From Burkholderiales bacterium (GTDB lineage Bacteria; Pseudomonadota; Gammaproteobacteria; Burkholderiales; Burkholderiaceae_C), in the NCBI GenBank assembly GCA_003963115.1, contig RXJQ01000019.1, forward strand, positions 1 through 56,057: a stretch of 56,057 bases of DNA. Reading direction: 5' to 3'. The notes beneath the pieces are model-generated. The model saw only the letters and a list, made by a program, of their open reading frames with translations, had not been told where the DNA came from and ran no database searches. Positions 26,297-36,149 of the stretch are shown here, piece after piece. The translations under genes were made by a program, and so were the position numbers. Position 1 is the first letter of the stretch; each line of letters begins with the position of its first letter.

Positions 26297-28546
26297 ATGA
26301 AGCTGCCCAATCCTGTTCTCAGCCGCGCATCTCGCCTGTACGCTTCTCTCGGTTTCGTTTCCGCGCTGGGACTGAGTGCACTGGTGCCATCCATCTCGAA
26401 CGCGGCGGTGGTTTATTTACCACCATGTGCAATTTGCACACTTGATAACACCCCGCCCGCAGGCGATGAATGGGTGATTCAAGGCACGCTCGTCAGCGTG
26501 GGGGTGGACGGTTTGTCCAGCCAGGGCGCGCTCACCAACAATGCCAAGGTTTTCAGCAACGGCTTCAATTTCGAAACTGATGCGAGCTTGACGAATAACA
26601 GGTCGCTGGTCAACACGGGCAGCTTGCATGTCATCGGGCTGACCGTGGATGTGTCACTCAATAACGTGGGCACGCTCACCAACAGCGGTACCTTCCAGGT
26701 CGACGCGCAACTCGTCAACAAGGCGAAAGCGAAGATCGTCAACAACGGCACGTTCGGTGCGGCCTGGGGGCCTTTCATCAACGGTGGCAGCGTCGTCAAC
26801 AACGGCAGCTTCAATGTGTCGTTCACCAAACTGACCAACCAGGCCGGTGCCACGTTCGACAACCGGGGCACCCTCGTGGTGATCAGTGATGCGACCATCG
26901 ACAACCAGGGCACCTTCCGCAACCGTGCCGGCGCAACCCTGAAGACCTCGGGCGTCCAGAACACCGGCGTTTTCATCAATGACGCGGGCGGGGTGATCGA
27001 TTCGGGTTATGGGTTCCGCACCCTCAGTGGTGGCTCGCTGATCAACCACGGCACCATCACCACCACCGACAGCGTGTTCGAACTCGCTGCGGGCAGCAAC
27101 TACGATTTCACGGGCGGCACCCTGATCAACAGCAATGGGTTGGGCCACATCGTGTTCAACCGTGACTTCATTTTTGGTGAGGCCAAGGCAGGCAAGGTCG
27201 TTCTGGAATATGGCGGCACGGTGAACAACTATGCCACCTTGACGGTGGCCAGCGGGTACACACAAGCCAGCGATGGTGACCTCTACAACTACGGTGTGCT
27301 CAACAACAAGGGCACGCTCAAGAGTGGCTTGCTGCACAACCTCAGCACGGCGAACAATGCCGGTTCGCTGGACATCGTGGAGGTGATGACCAACCGCACG
27401 GGCGCCAGCTTCAACAACACCGGTACCCTGAAGATCTCGACGGGGCAGGCCTACAACTATGCTGGCGCGACGCTGACCAACAAGGGCCTGATCAATGTCG
27501 CCAGCAGCGGTCAGTTCGAGAACGATGGCACCTGGGCGCATTCTGGCAAGCTCATCGTGGCCGGCAACTTCTCGCAGCTCGGGACGCTCAATGGCACTGG
27601 CAGCATCCAGCAAGACGGCGGTCAGGTGGTGATCGGCGGCAGCACCACGGTGTCGACCTACAAGATCCAAGGTGGCGCAACGACGATTCAAGGCAGTGGC
27701 GGGCTTAACGCTACGACCGTGACGGTGGGCAGTGCAGGGCAGTTCAACCAAACTGATGGCACCGCAGTCAAGGTGGCGGACAAGCTCACCAACAACGGTG
27801 TCTACACGTTCTCTGGTGCGGGTGGCAGCATCGCCGGCAATGTGGTGAACAACGGTGAGATGCGGGTTCAATCCAGTCAGGCCGCCTTCACGGGCAAGTT
27901 CACGAACCAGGGGCATTTCGGCAGCACTGGCTCAACAAGCAATTTCAAGGATCTGACCATTGGCAGCTCGGGCTGGATCACGGCCGGAGCCGACTCGTTC
28001 TCGGTGTCGGGCAGCTTCCTCAATGGCAGCCAGATGTCGTCAGCCTGGCACACCGACGAGGCCTCGCTGATCCTCAATGGCCAGGGCGTGCAGAAGCTGG
28101 CCCTGGGTGGTGCCGATTACGGGACGTCACGCAACGGCTATTTCAACAACTTCGCCTGGGGTGAAGTGTCGCTGGGCACGTCTGGCCAATACCTGTTGAC
28201 CGATGGCAATGCCTCGGCGGGTGGTGCCTTGTACGTGGGTGTGTTCAACCTGCAGGGCGGCCTGACGCAGTTGGGCGCGATCAACAGTGCCTACAACGTG
28301 TACTACGATGCCTCGCTGGCGGGCAATGCCTACCTGGGTGGACTCAGCTATGCCTTCGGCAAGGGTGGCGGCCACCTGATGGCCGTAGACGCCCTGGTCT
28401 TGCCGACCTCGCATGTTCTGGCCTCACCAATGGGCGTGACGGTTGTGCCGGAGCCTTCCGTGGTGTACCTGGCCTTGTCGGGCCTGATGGTGGCGTTGTG
28501 GAGCCGCCGGCATCGCGGGGCGCGTGCAGGCAACGCGCAAGCGTAA
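26297..28546 (+). CDS. Large PEP-CTERM protein with Asn/Gly-rich solenoid repeats
   Basis: 749 residues from the ATG at 26297 (GGGGAT upstream), which gives a clean signal peptide ending near PSISNAA. The body is built of dozens of degenerate ~20-residue repeats of the type LTNxGTL or xVNNGSF, typical of a beta-helix. The C-terminus has the exosortase signal: VVPEPSVVYLALSGLMVALW, then basic residues RRHRG. Known for the family: exosortase/archaeosortase removes the tail, and such proteins take part in exopolysaccharide-dependent surface structures and flocs. A short Cys pair (CAIC) occurs near residue 47. No exosortase gene is in the window. Confidence 0.9.
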   Translation: MKLPNPVLSRASRLYASLGFVSALGLSALVPSISNAAVVYLPPCAICTLDNTPPAGDEWVIQGTLVSVGVDGLSSQGALTNNAKVFSNGFNFETDASLTNNRSLVNTGSLHVIGLTVDVSLNNVGTLTNSGTFQVDAQLVNKAKAKIVNNGTFGAAWGPFINGGSVVNNGSFNVSFTKLTNQAGATFDNRGTLVVISDATIDNQGTFRNRAGATLKTSGVQNTGVFINDAGGVIDSGYGFRTLSGGSLINHGTITTTDSVFELAAGSNYDFTGGTLINSNGLGHIVFNRDFIFGEAKAGKVVLEYGGTVNNYATLTVASGYTQASDGDLYNYGVLNNKGTLKSGLLHNLSTANNAGSLDIVEVMTNRTGASFNNTGTLKISTGQAYNYAGATLTNKGLINVASSGQFENDGTWAHSGKLIVAGNFSQLGTLNGTGSIQQDGGQVVIGGSTTVSTYKIQGGATTIQGSGGLNATTVTVGSAGQFNQTDGTAVKVADKLTNNGVYTFSGAGGSIAGNVVNNGEMRVQSSQAAFTGKFTNQGHFGSTGSTSNFKDLTIGSSGWITAGADSFSVSGSFLNGSQMSSAWHTDEASLILNGQGVQKLALGGADYGTSRNGYFNNFAWGEVSLGTSGQYLLTDGNASAGGALYVGVFNLQGGLTQLGAINSAYNVYYDASLAGNAYLGGLSYAFGKGGGHLMAVDALVLPTSHVLASPMGVTVVPEPSVVYLALSGLMVALWSRRHRGARAGNAQA

Positions 28547-28578
28547 CGGTCTGAGCTTCAGGCCGCCGCCGCTTCAGT

Positions 28579-29094
28579 TCAGGCAGCGGTGCGCCTGGCC
28601 ACCATGGCGGCGCAGAGGTGGTCAATCTGTGCCGGGCTGAGTTGCCCCGCATGGGGGTAGACCTCGTCTTCCTCTCGCTGGGCGTGGGCCGCGTAGCGAC
28701 GCGCGAACGCCTCGACCTCCTGCGGCGGGGCGTGTGCCACACCCTGTGCCGTGTCCTCCAGCCAGTCTTGCAGGCTACGCCATAAGCTCGCCAGCTCGGC
28801 GTGCTCCGCGTCGAGCTGGTCCATGGCCTGATTCAGTACTGGTAAACCCAGGCTGCGCAAGGCGGGGAACAGGTCTTGTTCCTCGTCGTCGTAGTGCAAG
28901 GGCGCTGCCACATTGAAATAGCGCAGCACGGAGCGGGCGGCCTCCTGGGCCTGCTCGTCCGGCGCGTGGACGTCCAGGTGATCGCGCAGGCGCACGGCCA
29001 GCGTGCTGAAGCGTCGGACCTTGTCGTGGCAGGCCAGCAGCAGGGCGATGGGGTCATCGATGCTGGGGGCGATGGGCTGGAGTGGGGTGCACAT
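28579..29094 (-). CDS. Hemerythrin HHE domain protein
   Basis: 171 residues from the ATG at 29094; the longer open frame upstream overlaps the divergent Crp/Fnr gene and is a shadow. A four-helix HHE-type sequence with diiron ligands: LLACHDKVRRF, HYDDEEQDLFPAL, LDAEHAELASLW and YAAHAQREEDEVYP. Single-domain bacterial hemerythrins bind O2 or protect against NO and iron-sulphur damage. It is divergent from a Crp/Fnr regulator with an FNR-like palindrome between them, so oxygen or NO control is plausible. Confidence 0.85.
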   Translation of the reverse strand: MCTPLQPIAPSIDDPIALLLACHDKVRRFSTLAVRLRDHLDVHAPDEQAQEAARSVLRYFNVAAPLHYDDEEQDLFPALRSLGLPVLNQAMDQLDAEHAELASLWRSLQDWLEDTAQGVAHAPPQEVEAFARRYAAHAQREEDEVYPHAGQLSPAQIDHLCAAMVARRTAA

Positions 29095-29178
29095 TTTTAA
29101 TTCATACCACCTGCGAAGCGCCGCCGCAATCTTCGGGAAAGCGAGTGGTGCAGCACGAGGGCGTCCATTGGCACACAT

Positions 29179-29192
29179 TTGAGCCGCATCAA
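29179..29192. promoter_or_regulatory. FNR/DNR-like box between hemerythrin and Crp/Fnr genes
   Basis: TTGAGCCGCATCAA differs at one position from TTGAT-N4-ATCAA. It lies in the 124-bp divergent gap, 27 bp before the regulator start and about 85 bp before the hemerythrin start. Confidence 0.5.
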
Positions 29193-29218
29193 GATCGCCT
29201 CTCCCAGGGCTGGCCAGA

Positions 29219-29950
29219 ATGAACCCCTGTTCACTGGATCGCGGGGGCAAGATGGCGGGATCGCGAAAATTGAATCTGGTGTCCTGTCTGGCCGATCTGG
29301 CCCTGTTCAAAGGCATGGGCACGGCGGAGCTGGCACGGATTGCCGCCTTCAGCAGCACGAAACACCTGGCACGCGGCGAGGATCTGTTCCAGGCGGGGCA
29401 GGCCTGCGAGGGGCTGTATTTCGTGGTTGATGGCCTGATCAAGCTGTATGCGAAGGCGGCCAATGGCCAGGAAAAGGTGCTGGAGGTTGTCTCGCCGGGA
29501 GGTTGCGTGTGCGAGGCGCTGGCATTCAGCGAGTCGGGGCATGGTGTCCATGCGGGAGCCTTGATGGACGCGCTGGTGCTGTTCGTGCCCAAGCCGGTGC
29601 TGGTGCAGGAGCTGGAGCGCAACACGGGCCTGGCCATGCGCCTGCTCAAGGGGCTGTCTCGCCGCATGAACGGCCTGCTCAAGGACATCGAGGCGGTGAC
29701 CTTGCATTCGGGCGTCCAGCGGGTGGTGGACTACCTTCTGCATGCGCCTTCGGTGCCGGAAGAGCCCACGCAGCAGCAAAACCTGACGGTGTCCCTGCCA
29801 GCCAGCAAGGGCACCATCGCGTCCTTGCTGTCGGTCACGCCCGAGCACTTTTCTCGCATCCTGCATGAATTGCAGTCCAGGGGGTTGATCTCGGTGGAGC
29901 GCCGCCAGATCCATATCCTCGACGCGCAGGGCTTGGCGCAGTACGTCTGA
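29219..29950 (+). CDS. Crp/Fnr-family transcriptional regulator
   Basis: 243 residues; an in-frame ATG at 29252 with GGGGGC upstream is a good alternative start. The cyclic-nucleotide-binding-like barrel covers about 25-140 (FKGMGTAELARIAAFSS, RGEDLFQAGQACEGLYFV) and a long dimer helix follows. The C-terminal winged helix has TIASLLSVTPEHFSRILHEL and GLISVERRQIHIL. Cysteines occur (Cys4, Cys23, and GGCVCEA in the barrel) but not with the FNR cluster spacing, so a DNR-like heme or NO sensor or another ligand is possible. Divergent from hemerythrin. Confidence 0.9.
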   Translation: MNPCSLDRGGKMAGSRKLNLVSCLADLALFKGMGTAELARIAAFSSTKHLARGEDLFQAGQACEGLYFVVDGLIKLYAKAANGQEKVLEVVSPGGCVCEALAFSESGHGVHAGALMDALVLFVPKPVLVQELERNTGLAMRLLKGLSRRMNGLLKDIEAVTLHSGVQRVVDYLLHAPSVPEEPTQQQNLTVSLPASKGTIASLLSVTPEHFSRILHELQSRGLISVERRQIHILDAQGLAQYV

Positions 29951-30020
29951 CTCGTCGCCGCCGCTTGCCTGAATGCAGGCATGATGCTCACCATGTGTTT
30001 CGTGGGTGAGTGTTGTGGGT

Positions 30021-30767
30021 ATGCGTGGAGAGGGTGTCTGGAAGCGGGTGATGCTGCTGGCTGCGGCATGGGTGGCGCCGGTGTGGTGCCAGGCGGCCGA
30101 GCCAGCCAACCATGTGCTGACGGGCGACCTGGATGGCCAGTACAGCTACAGCAAGACCGATTACACCAGCCGCCGCTTGACGCTGGCCGCCGATCTGGCC
30201 TATCCCATGGCGCAAAAGGAGCTGGACGGCGACTTGCGTTTCGACCGCGAGTACATCAAGGAGGAGGGGAACGCGCCTTCTCTCAACCGCGATCGCTATG
30301 ACGCGAGCTTGAAGTTCAAGCAGTTCTTCGATGACTCGCCGTACTACGCCTACGTGTCGCCACGCATCCGGCACAACCGCTTTGGTTATTACCAGTCTGC
30401 ACAGGCTTTGCGTGTGGGCGGTGGGCGCAAGTTCGGGGGCGAGGGCAACTGGATGGTCAACCTGGAGCTGGGTTCAGGCTACCGGGTGGCCCATTCGGAC
30501 GATGGCGAGAACATCAGCGAGGTGCTGTACACGACGGCACTGAAGGCCATGTGGGACATCACCGATCAGCTGTCGTTGAAGTTCAGCGGAACACAGGAGC
30601 AAAGCCGGCGCGAGACCTTCCGCACCATGAGCCTGGCCTTGCGCAACAAGCTGACCAACCACATCGGCCTGAAGTACGAGGTCTTGTACCGCCGCTCCTT
30701 CCCCTTCGATTCGCTGGAGAAGGACGGCGAGCTGTCGGCCGAGTTCGGGGTGAGCTACACCTTCTGA
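30021..30767 (+). CDS. DUF481 (YdiY-like) outer-membrane protein
   Basis: 248 residues from the ATG at 30021; a GTG at 30006 would add five residues. Signal peptide ([18 protein letters not shown]), then amphipathic strands with many Tyr, Arg and Asp: [49 protein letters not shown], ending EFGVSYTF with terminal Phe. This is the DUF481 salt-induced outer-membrane barrel pattern. Function unknown. It overlaps the end of the convergent guanidine carboxylase gene by 13 bp. A 6-bp hairpin (TGCCTG/CAGGCA, 29966-29981) lies between it and the Crp/Fnr gene. Confidence 0.78.
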   Translation: MRGEGVWKRVMLLAAAWVAPVWCQAAEPANHVLTGDLDGQYSYSKTDYTSRRLTLAADLAYPMAQKELDGDLRFDREYIKEEGNAPSLNRDRYDASLKFKQFFDDSPYYAYVSPRIRHNRFGYYQSAQALRVGGGRKFGGEGNWMVNLELGSGYRVAHSDDGENISEVLYTTALKAMWDITDQLSLKFSGTQEQSRRETFRTMSLALRNKLTNHIGLKYEVLYRRSFPFDSLEKDGELSAEFGVSYTF

Positions 30768-33700
30768 GCCATCACCACCACGTTTTGCCCGGCCGTGACG
30801 CCATGGCCTTCCTGGCAGCGCACCTGGAGCACCTTGCCTGAGGCGGGGGCCAGCACGGGGAACTCCATCTTCATGGACTCGACGATGGCCAGGGTCTGGC
30901 CTTCGCTGACTTCGTCGCCCTCGTTGACCAGGACTTTCCACACACTGCCCGGCACAGGGCTGCCCACGGCCGTGGCGCCTTCGGGGACGGCATCGACGTC
31001 TTGGCCAACAGGCGTGTCGGGCTCGCTCAGGCTGCCGTCCTGGCCGGATGCTCGCCAGCGTTCGCGCTCGGCATCGAAGGCGGCCTGCTGCGTCTGCTTG
31101 AAGGTGGCGATGCTGTCGGCGTGGTCGCTCAGGAAGCGCTGGTAGTCCTGGAGGCTGAAGTGGCCTTCCTCGATCTTGAGCTTGAAGCGGCCGGCTGGGA
31201 AGTCGTGCCGCAGTTGCTGGAGTTCCGTTTCGCTGACCGGGTAGAAGCGGATCTGGTCGAAAAAGCGCAGCAGCCAGGGCTTGCCGGCTTCGAAGTCGAC
31301 CGCGCCTGTTCGGGCATCGCGCCAGCGGTTCCACATCTGGATGGTGCGACCCACGAACTGGTAGCCGCCCGGGCCTTCCATGCCGTAGACGCACATGTAG
31401 GCACCGCCGATGCCCACGGCGTTTTCGGGCGTCCAGGTGCGGGCCGGGTTGTACTTGGTGGTGACCAGGCGGTGGCGCGGGTCCAGTGGGGTGGCCACGG
31501 GCGCGCCGAGGTAAACATCGCCCAGACCCATCACGAGGTAGCTGGCGTCGAAGACGATGCGCTTGACGTCCTCGATGCTGTCCAGGCCGTTGATGCGGCG
31601 GATGAACTCGATGTTGCTGGGGCACCAGGGGGCGTCGGGTCGCACCGACTGCATGTATTTCTCAATGGCCAGTCGCGTGGCGCTGTCGTCCCAGGACAGG
31701 GGCAGCCACACGGTGCGGGTGGGCACAACCAAATCGCCGCTGGCCGCCAGGCTGGCTTCAGCCTCGTTGATGGCGTCGAGCAGCCGCATGCGTGTCAGCG
31801 AGCTGGGGTCGAAGTGGATCTGCAGTGAGCGGATGCCTGGCGTCATGTCCACGATGCCGGCGAGCTGGCCTTGGTCGCGCTGGCTTTGCATGGCGCTCAT
31901 CACGGCGTGAACGCGAAAGCGCGGTGTCAGGTCCAGTTGAAGCGGGCCGTATTCGACGAGCACATAGCGGTCACCAGCCTGGCGGATGATGCGAGCGGGC
32001 ACGGCTTCACCGTCGGCCGGGCGCTCGTCAATGATGGGGGTGAGCGATGAGGCCACTTCGTGTGCTGGCAGGCCTTGCGGCAAGCCCAGGCTGCCAGGCT
32101 GAAGTGACGTGGTTTCAGTGGAGGCTTGCCGGCCGATGGCCTGCACCAGAGCGTCCTGCGCAGCCTGCATGGCCTGGGCTTGGGCCAGTGTCAGCGCGTG
32201 AAAGCGCACGGTGTCACCGGCCTTGAGCTGACCGAGCTTCCAGCGCTCTGCGCCCACAACGACAGCCGGGCACACAAAGCCGCCCAGGCTGGGGCCATCG
32301 GGGCCGAGGATCACGGGCATGTCGCCGGTGAAGTCGATGGCACCAATGGCGTAGGCGTTGTCGTGGATGTTGGATGGGTGCAGACCGGCCTCGCCTCCAT
32401 CGCTGCGGGCCCAGTGAGGCTTGGGGCCGATCAGGCGCACGCCGGTGCGGCTGCTGTTGTAGTGCACCTGGTAGTCGGTCGAGAAGAACACGCCGATGTC
32501 ATCGGGCGTGAAGAAGTCGGGGGCACCGTGCGGGCCGTACATCACGCCGATGTCCCAGTGGCGGCTCAAAGTGGGCGCCAGTTCCTGTGGCAGGGCATGG
32601 GCAGGGTGGGGCGCGGGGGCATCGACCAGCGTCTGCCAATTCACCGCGCCTTCAGGGATGCCGCCCAGGTGCAGCATGTCGCCGGTGCGCAGGGTGCGGC
32701 CGGCATGGCCACCAAACTGGCCGAGTGTGAAGGTGCTGCGGCTGCCCAGGTAAAGCGGCACGTCCAGGCCGCCTTGCACGGCCAGGTAGGTGCGGGCACC
32801 GCCTTCGGTGAGCGGTGTGGTGCCGAGTTTGAGCGTGCTGCCGGCCTTGATGGGCCAGGCCTTGTTGAAGATATGGGTGCAAGGCAGGCTCACGCCATCG
32901 AGCGTGACGGGCATGGGGGCACCCGTGAGCGCGATCACGGTGTCGGCATGAAAGCGCAGGCTGGGGCCGCCCACGGTGCATTCCAGTGCGGCCATGCCTT
33001 GTTCATTGCCGATGAGCTTGTTGGCCAGGCGCAGGTGCAGGTCATCCATCGGGCCGGAAGGCGGCACGCCCACATCCCAATAGCCGGTGCGGCCGGGCCA
33101 GTCCTGCACGGTGGTCTGCACGCCGCCTTCCAGCACCTCGATGGCGCGGAGGTGCCATTCGAACTGGCCCAGCGTGCACGTGACCACCTCGCCCTTGGCA
33201 AACACTGGCGATGCGGTGACGGCGCGCAGATAGCGCAGATTGGTTTCGATGCCGGCCAGGCTGGTGTCCGCCAGGGCCTTTTGCAGCCGGGCCACAGCCT
33301 GCTCGCGCGTGTCGGCGGTGACGATGAGCTTGGCGATCATCGGGTCGTAATAGGGCGGTACGTCCGTGCCGCGGTCCACCCAGCCGTCCACGCGCACGTC
33401 GTTCGGGAAGACCACTTCGGTCAGCACGCCGGCACTGGGCTGGAAGTTGCGGGCCGGGTCTTCGGCATACAGGCGTACCTGGATCGACGCGCCCTTGGGT
33501 TGAGGCGCGTACAGCGTCCATTGGTCTTGGCGCGCCAGACGCACCATCCACTCGACCAGGTCGACACCGGTGACCTGCTCGGTCACGCCGTGCTCGACTT
33601 GCAGGCGCGTGTTGACTTCGAGGAAGTAGAAGGCGCCGGTGTCGGCGTCCAGCACGAACTCGACGGTGCCTGCCGAACGGTATTGAACCGCTTCACCCAG

Positions 33701-34486
33701 GCGAACGGCAGCTTCCAGCAGGGCTTGCCGCGTGGTGTGGCTCAGGCCGGGAGCTGGTGTCTCTTCGATCACCTTCTGGTTGCGGCGCTGGGCCGAGCAG
33801 TCGCGCTCGCCCAGGGCCACGACCTGGCCTTGGCCATCGCCAAACAACTGCACTTCGATGTGGCGGGCGCGCTCCACGAACTTCTCGAGGAAGAGGCCCG
33901 CGTCCTTGAAGTTGGCGCGCGCGAGGCGTTCAACCGCTTCATAGGCTGCGTCCAGTTCGGCCTCGTTGCGCACCAGGCGCATGCCGATGCCACCACCGCC
34001 GGCCGTGCTCTTGATCATCACGGGGTAGCCGATGCGAGCGGCCTGCTGGCGTGCGTCGGCGGCGTCTTGCAAGAGCTCGCTGCCCGGCAACAAAGGCACG
34101 CCGTGTTGTTGCGCCAAGGCGCGAGCCGTGTGCTTGAGGCCAAAGGCGCGCATCTGATCAGGCGTGGGGCCGATGAAGGCGATGCCGGCGTCTTCACAGG
34201 CTTGCGCGAAGCCGGGGTTCTCAGACAGGAAGCCGTAGCCCGGGTGGATGGCGCCTGCACCCGTGGCCTTGGCGGCGGCGAGGATGCGTTCGGTATCCAG
34301 GTAGCTTTGTGCTGCAGGCGCCTGGCCGATGCACACGCTGGCATCGGCCATGGCCACGTGGCGGGCGTCGGCGTCCGCTTCGGAGTACACGGCCACGCTG
34401 CGCAGCCCCATTTTGCGCAGCGTGCGGATGATACGGCAGGCGATGGCGCCCCGGTTGGCGATCAGAACGGTGTCGAACATAGGCAT
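30755..34486 (-). CDS. Urea/guanidine carboxylase (biotin-dependent), probably guanidine carboxylase
   Basis: 1243 residues, full length. The biotin carboxylase domain (1-450) starts [20 protein letters not shown] and has the glycine loop [12 protein letters not shown] and [15 protein letters not shown]. The carboxyltransferase region (about 460-1080) contains both KipA-like ([25 protein letters not shown]) and KipI-like parts. The C-terminal biotin carrier domain has [12 protein letters not shown] with the biotinyl Lys. Homologues annotated urea carboxylase but lying behind a guanidine-I riboswitch with UAAP genes are known to carboxylate guanidine. Context here favours guanidine; alignment at the substrate-pocket Asp/Asn position would settle it. 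Last gene of a three-gene operon; no allophanate hydrolase follows. Confidence 0.93.
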   Translation of the reverse strand: MPMFDTVLIANRGAIACRIIRTLRKMGLRSVAVYSEADADARHVAMADASVCIGQAPAAQSYLDTERILAAAKATGAGAIHPGYGFLSENPGFAQACEDAGIAFIGPTPDQMRAFGLKHTARALAQQHGVPLLPGSELLQDAADARQQAARIGYPVMIKSTAGGGGIGMRLVRNEAELDAAYEAVERLARANFKDAGLFLEKFVERARHIEVQLFGDGQGQVVALGERDCSAQRRNQKVIEETPAPGLSHTTRQALLEAAVRLGEAVQYRSAGTVEFVLDADTGAFYFLEVNTRLQVEHGVTEQVTGVDLVEWMVRLARQDQWTLYAPQPKGASIQVRLYAEDPARNFQPSAGVLTEVVFPNDVRVDGWVDRGTDVPPYYDPMIAKLIVTADTREQAVARLQKALADTSLAGIETNLRYLRAVTASPVFAKGEVVTCTLGQFEWHLRAIEVLEGGVQTTVQDWPGRTGYWDVGVPPSGPMDDLHLRLANKLIGNEQGMAALECTVGGPSLRFHADTVIALTGAPMPVTLDGVSLPCTHIFNKAWPIKAGSTLKLGTTPLTEGGARTYLAVQGGLDVPLYLGSRSTFTLGQFGGHAGRTLRTGDMLHLGGIPEGAVNWQTLVDAPAPHPAHALPQELAPTLSRHWDIGVMYGPHGAPDFFTPDDIGVFFSTDYQVHYNSSRTGVRLIGPKPHWARSDGGEAGLHPSNIHDNAYAIGAIDFTGDMPVILGPDGPSLGGFVCPAVVVGAERWKLGQLKAGDTVRFHALTLAQAQAMQAAQDALVQAIGRQASTETTSLQPGSLGLPQGLPAHEVASSLTPIIDERPADGEAVPARIIRQAGDRYVLVEYGPLQLDLTPRFRVHAVMSAMQSQRDQGQLAGIVDMTPGIRSLQIHFDPSSLTRMRLLDAINEAEASLAASGDLVVPTRTVWLPLSWDDSATRLAIEKYMQSVRPDAPWCPSNIEFIRRINGLDSIEDVKRIVFDASYLVMGLGDVYLGAPVATPLDPRHRLVTTKYNPARTWTPENAVGIGGAYMCVYGMEGPGGYQFVGRTIQMWNRWRDARTGAVDFEAGKPWLLRFFDQIRFYPVSETELQQLRHDFPAGRFKLKIEEGHFSLQDYQRFLSDHADSIATFKQTQQAAFDAERERWRASGQDGSLSEPDTPVGQDVDAVPEGATAVGSPVPGSVWKVLVNEGDEVSEGQTLAIVESMKMEFPVLAPASGKVLQVRCQEGHGVTAGQNVVVMAQKV

Positions 34487-34498
34487 GTGGTCTCGGCG

Positions 34499-35152
34499 TC
34501 AGTCCCAGACCAGGAACTGGGCCGGCGTGGGGTTGTAGGCGTTGCAGGGGTTGTTGAGCTGCGGGCAGTTGGACACCAGCATGAGGATGTCCATCTCGGC
34601 GCGCAGCTCCACATACTTGCCAGGGCCGGACACCCCGTCGGCAAAGGTCAGCTGGCCGTCTTCGGTGACGGGCACGTTCATGAAGAAGTTGACGTTGGGC
34701 ACGAGGTCGCGCTTGCCCAGGCCGATATCGGCGTGCTGAAGAGCGATCAGGTAGTTGTCGCGGCAGCTGTGCATGAACTTCTTCTGCAGGGCATAGCGCA
34801 CGGTGTTGCTCTCGGCCGCACAGGCGCCGCCCAGGGTGTCGTGTCGGCCGCAGGTGTCGGCCACGATGGTGAGCATGGGGTGGCCCTCACTGGACATCAG
34901 CACCGAGCCCGTGGTCAGGTAGATGCCGCCTTGCGCCAGCATGGTGTCGGTGGCGCTGTAGTGTTCGGCGCCGTCGTTGGCGTTGTAGAAGATCACGTCG
35001 ACGGCCTGGTTGCCTTCGAGGTCGACGATGCGCAGGGTCTGGCCCTGCTTGATCAGCAGCAGATAGGGCTCGCCAGAGGGCAGCACGTGGTTGACGATGG
35101 CCTGGGCCGGGTCGAGCGGGCTTTCTTGGATGCGGATGGCGGCAGCGGTCAT
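34499..35152 (-). CDS. Urea amidolyase-associated protein UAAP2 (carboxyguanidine deiminase subunit)
   Basis: 217 residues from the ATG at 35152, which has AGGAGA upstream; the longer open frame overlaps UAAP1. DUF1989-type sequence with QGQTLRIVDLEGNQAVDVIF, YLTTGSVLMSSEGHPMLTI, VADTCGRHDTLGGACAAESN (conserved Cys/His/Asp probably binding metal) and KRDLVPNVNFFMNVPV. Known for the family: UAAP1 and UAAP2 form a heteromeric deiminase turning carboxyguanidine into allophanate. It lies 12 bp before the carboxylase start. The partner is encoded just upstream. Confidence 0.88.
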   Translation of the reverse strand: MTAAAIRIQESPLDPAQAIVNHVLPSGEPYLLLIKQGQTLRIVDLEGNQAVDVIFYNANDGAEHYSATDTMLAQGGIYLTTGSVLMSSEGHPMLTIVADTCGRHDTLGGACAAESNTVRYALQKKFMHSCRDNYLIALQHADIGLGKRDLVPNVNFFMNVPVTEDGQLTFADGVSGPGKYVELRAEMDILMLVSNCPQLNNPCNAYNPTPAQFLVWD

Positions 35153-35180
35153 GGGTGTCTCCTGAGTGTCATGGGTGGTC

Positions 35181-36089
35181 TCAGAGGTAGTACATGTCGG
35201 CGTTGTGCAGAGCACGTGCGCACTCGGGGCGGAAGGCACGGTTGAAGTCGTCCTGCGGCGCTGGGCCTGACTTCCAGGCCGCCAGGCCCACCTTGCCGGG
35301 CGCGTAATCAGTACGTGGGTCCAGCGGGTGCGGCGCCGTGGAGAAGGCGATCAAAGTGTCCATGTCGAAGCGCAACTCCACCATCGCGCCTGTCTGTGCG
35401 TGATCAGGCGCGAACTGGAAGCGGCCCTCTGCGTCCACCGACACCTTGGTGAAGAAATTGACCGGGGCGATGAGGTCGCGGCGCGCCAGGCCGTATTTGC
35501 CGATCTCGATGAGCAGACCGTCCTTGCCGCTGCGGTACATGGCGTTGCGGTGGCTGTGGAAACTGCGTTCGCCGTACTTGGCGTGGAGGCGATCGGCGTC
35601 AAGCAGGCCGCCCATGGGGTCGTGCCAGCCCGCGGTGTCTTCAGTGATGCTGGCCAGTGCACGGCCCATATCGCTCATCAGCACATGACCACGGGTGTAG
35701 TGCGCGGTGTGCTGGGCCTTGAGCGAGTCGGGCATGTTGTAGCGCTCCAGCTTTTCGCGGGCGTGGTAGAGCACCATGCTGAGGTTGGCGCCGACGTCGA
35801 GGGCCACCATGCGCAGGCGGCTGCCGCGCGGCATCACATAAGACCAGTGGCCGCCACCGGGCACGATCTCCGACCACATCACGCGCTCGGCCGGCAGCTC
35901 GGGCGCGAAGCGTTGCCAATGCGGCAGCGCATCCACGGGCTGCGAGGCAGGCGGGTTGTCGGGAAGATCAGCGAGGTTGGAAGGGGTGCCTGGGGAGCCA
36001 TGGGCGCGGCGACCGCGGCCATGGCTCCAGGCACTTTGGTCATCCAACTCATCATTGGGTGACGGACTACGCTGTTCGTCGGCTTGCAT
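35181..36089 (-). CDS. Urea amidolyase-associated protein UAAP1 (carboxyguanidine deiminase subunit)
   Basis: 302 residues; GGAGTGAG ribosome site in front. The first ~55 residues are Ser/Pro/Asp-rich and variable. The conserved part starts near WQRFAPELPAERVMWSEIVP and includes GHWSYVMPRGSRLRMVALD, HYTRGHVLMSDMGRALASI, DTAGWHDPMGGLLDA and RRDLIAPVNFFTKVSVD. It is homologous to UAAP2 and expected to form a complex with it. It is the first gene after the guanidine-I riboswitch, with 60 bp between riboswitch end and ATG and no T-rich terminator. Control at translation initiation is therefore more likely than premature termination. Confidence 0.88.
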   Translation of the reverse strand: MQADEQRSPSPNDELDDQSAWSHGRGRRAHGSPGTPSNLADLPDNPPASQPVDALPHWQRFAPELPAERVMWSEIVPGGGHWSYVMPRGSRLRMVALDVGANLSMVLYHAREKLERYNMPDSLKAQHTAHYTRGHVLMSDMGRALASITEDTAGWHDPMGGLLDADRLHAKYGERSFHSHRNAMYRSGKDGLLIEIGKYGLARRDLIAPVNFFTKVSVDAEGRFQFAPDHAQTGAMVELRFDMDTLIAFSTAPHPLDPRTDYAPGKVGLAAWKSGPAPQDDFNRAFRPECARALHNADMYYL

Positions 36090-36149
36090 GGGACACTCAC
36101 TCCAGGCGGGTTTTGGGACACGTGAGAGGACACTTCATGGGCTGAAGCG

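Noticed and set aside
28579..29688. Extended 369-codon version of the hemerythrin frame
   Set aside because: The N-terminal 198 codons are antisense to the Crp/Fnr gene and Ser/Arg/Pro-rich; the hemerythrin fold begins at the ATG at 29094.
32126..35245. 1039-codon open frame on the plus strand across the guanidine operon
   Set aside because: It is antisense to the carboxylase and UAAP2, which have unmistakable family motifs. The predicted protein is a His/Gly/Ala/Val-rich composition typical of a high-GC shadow frame.
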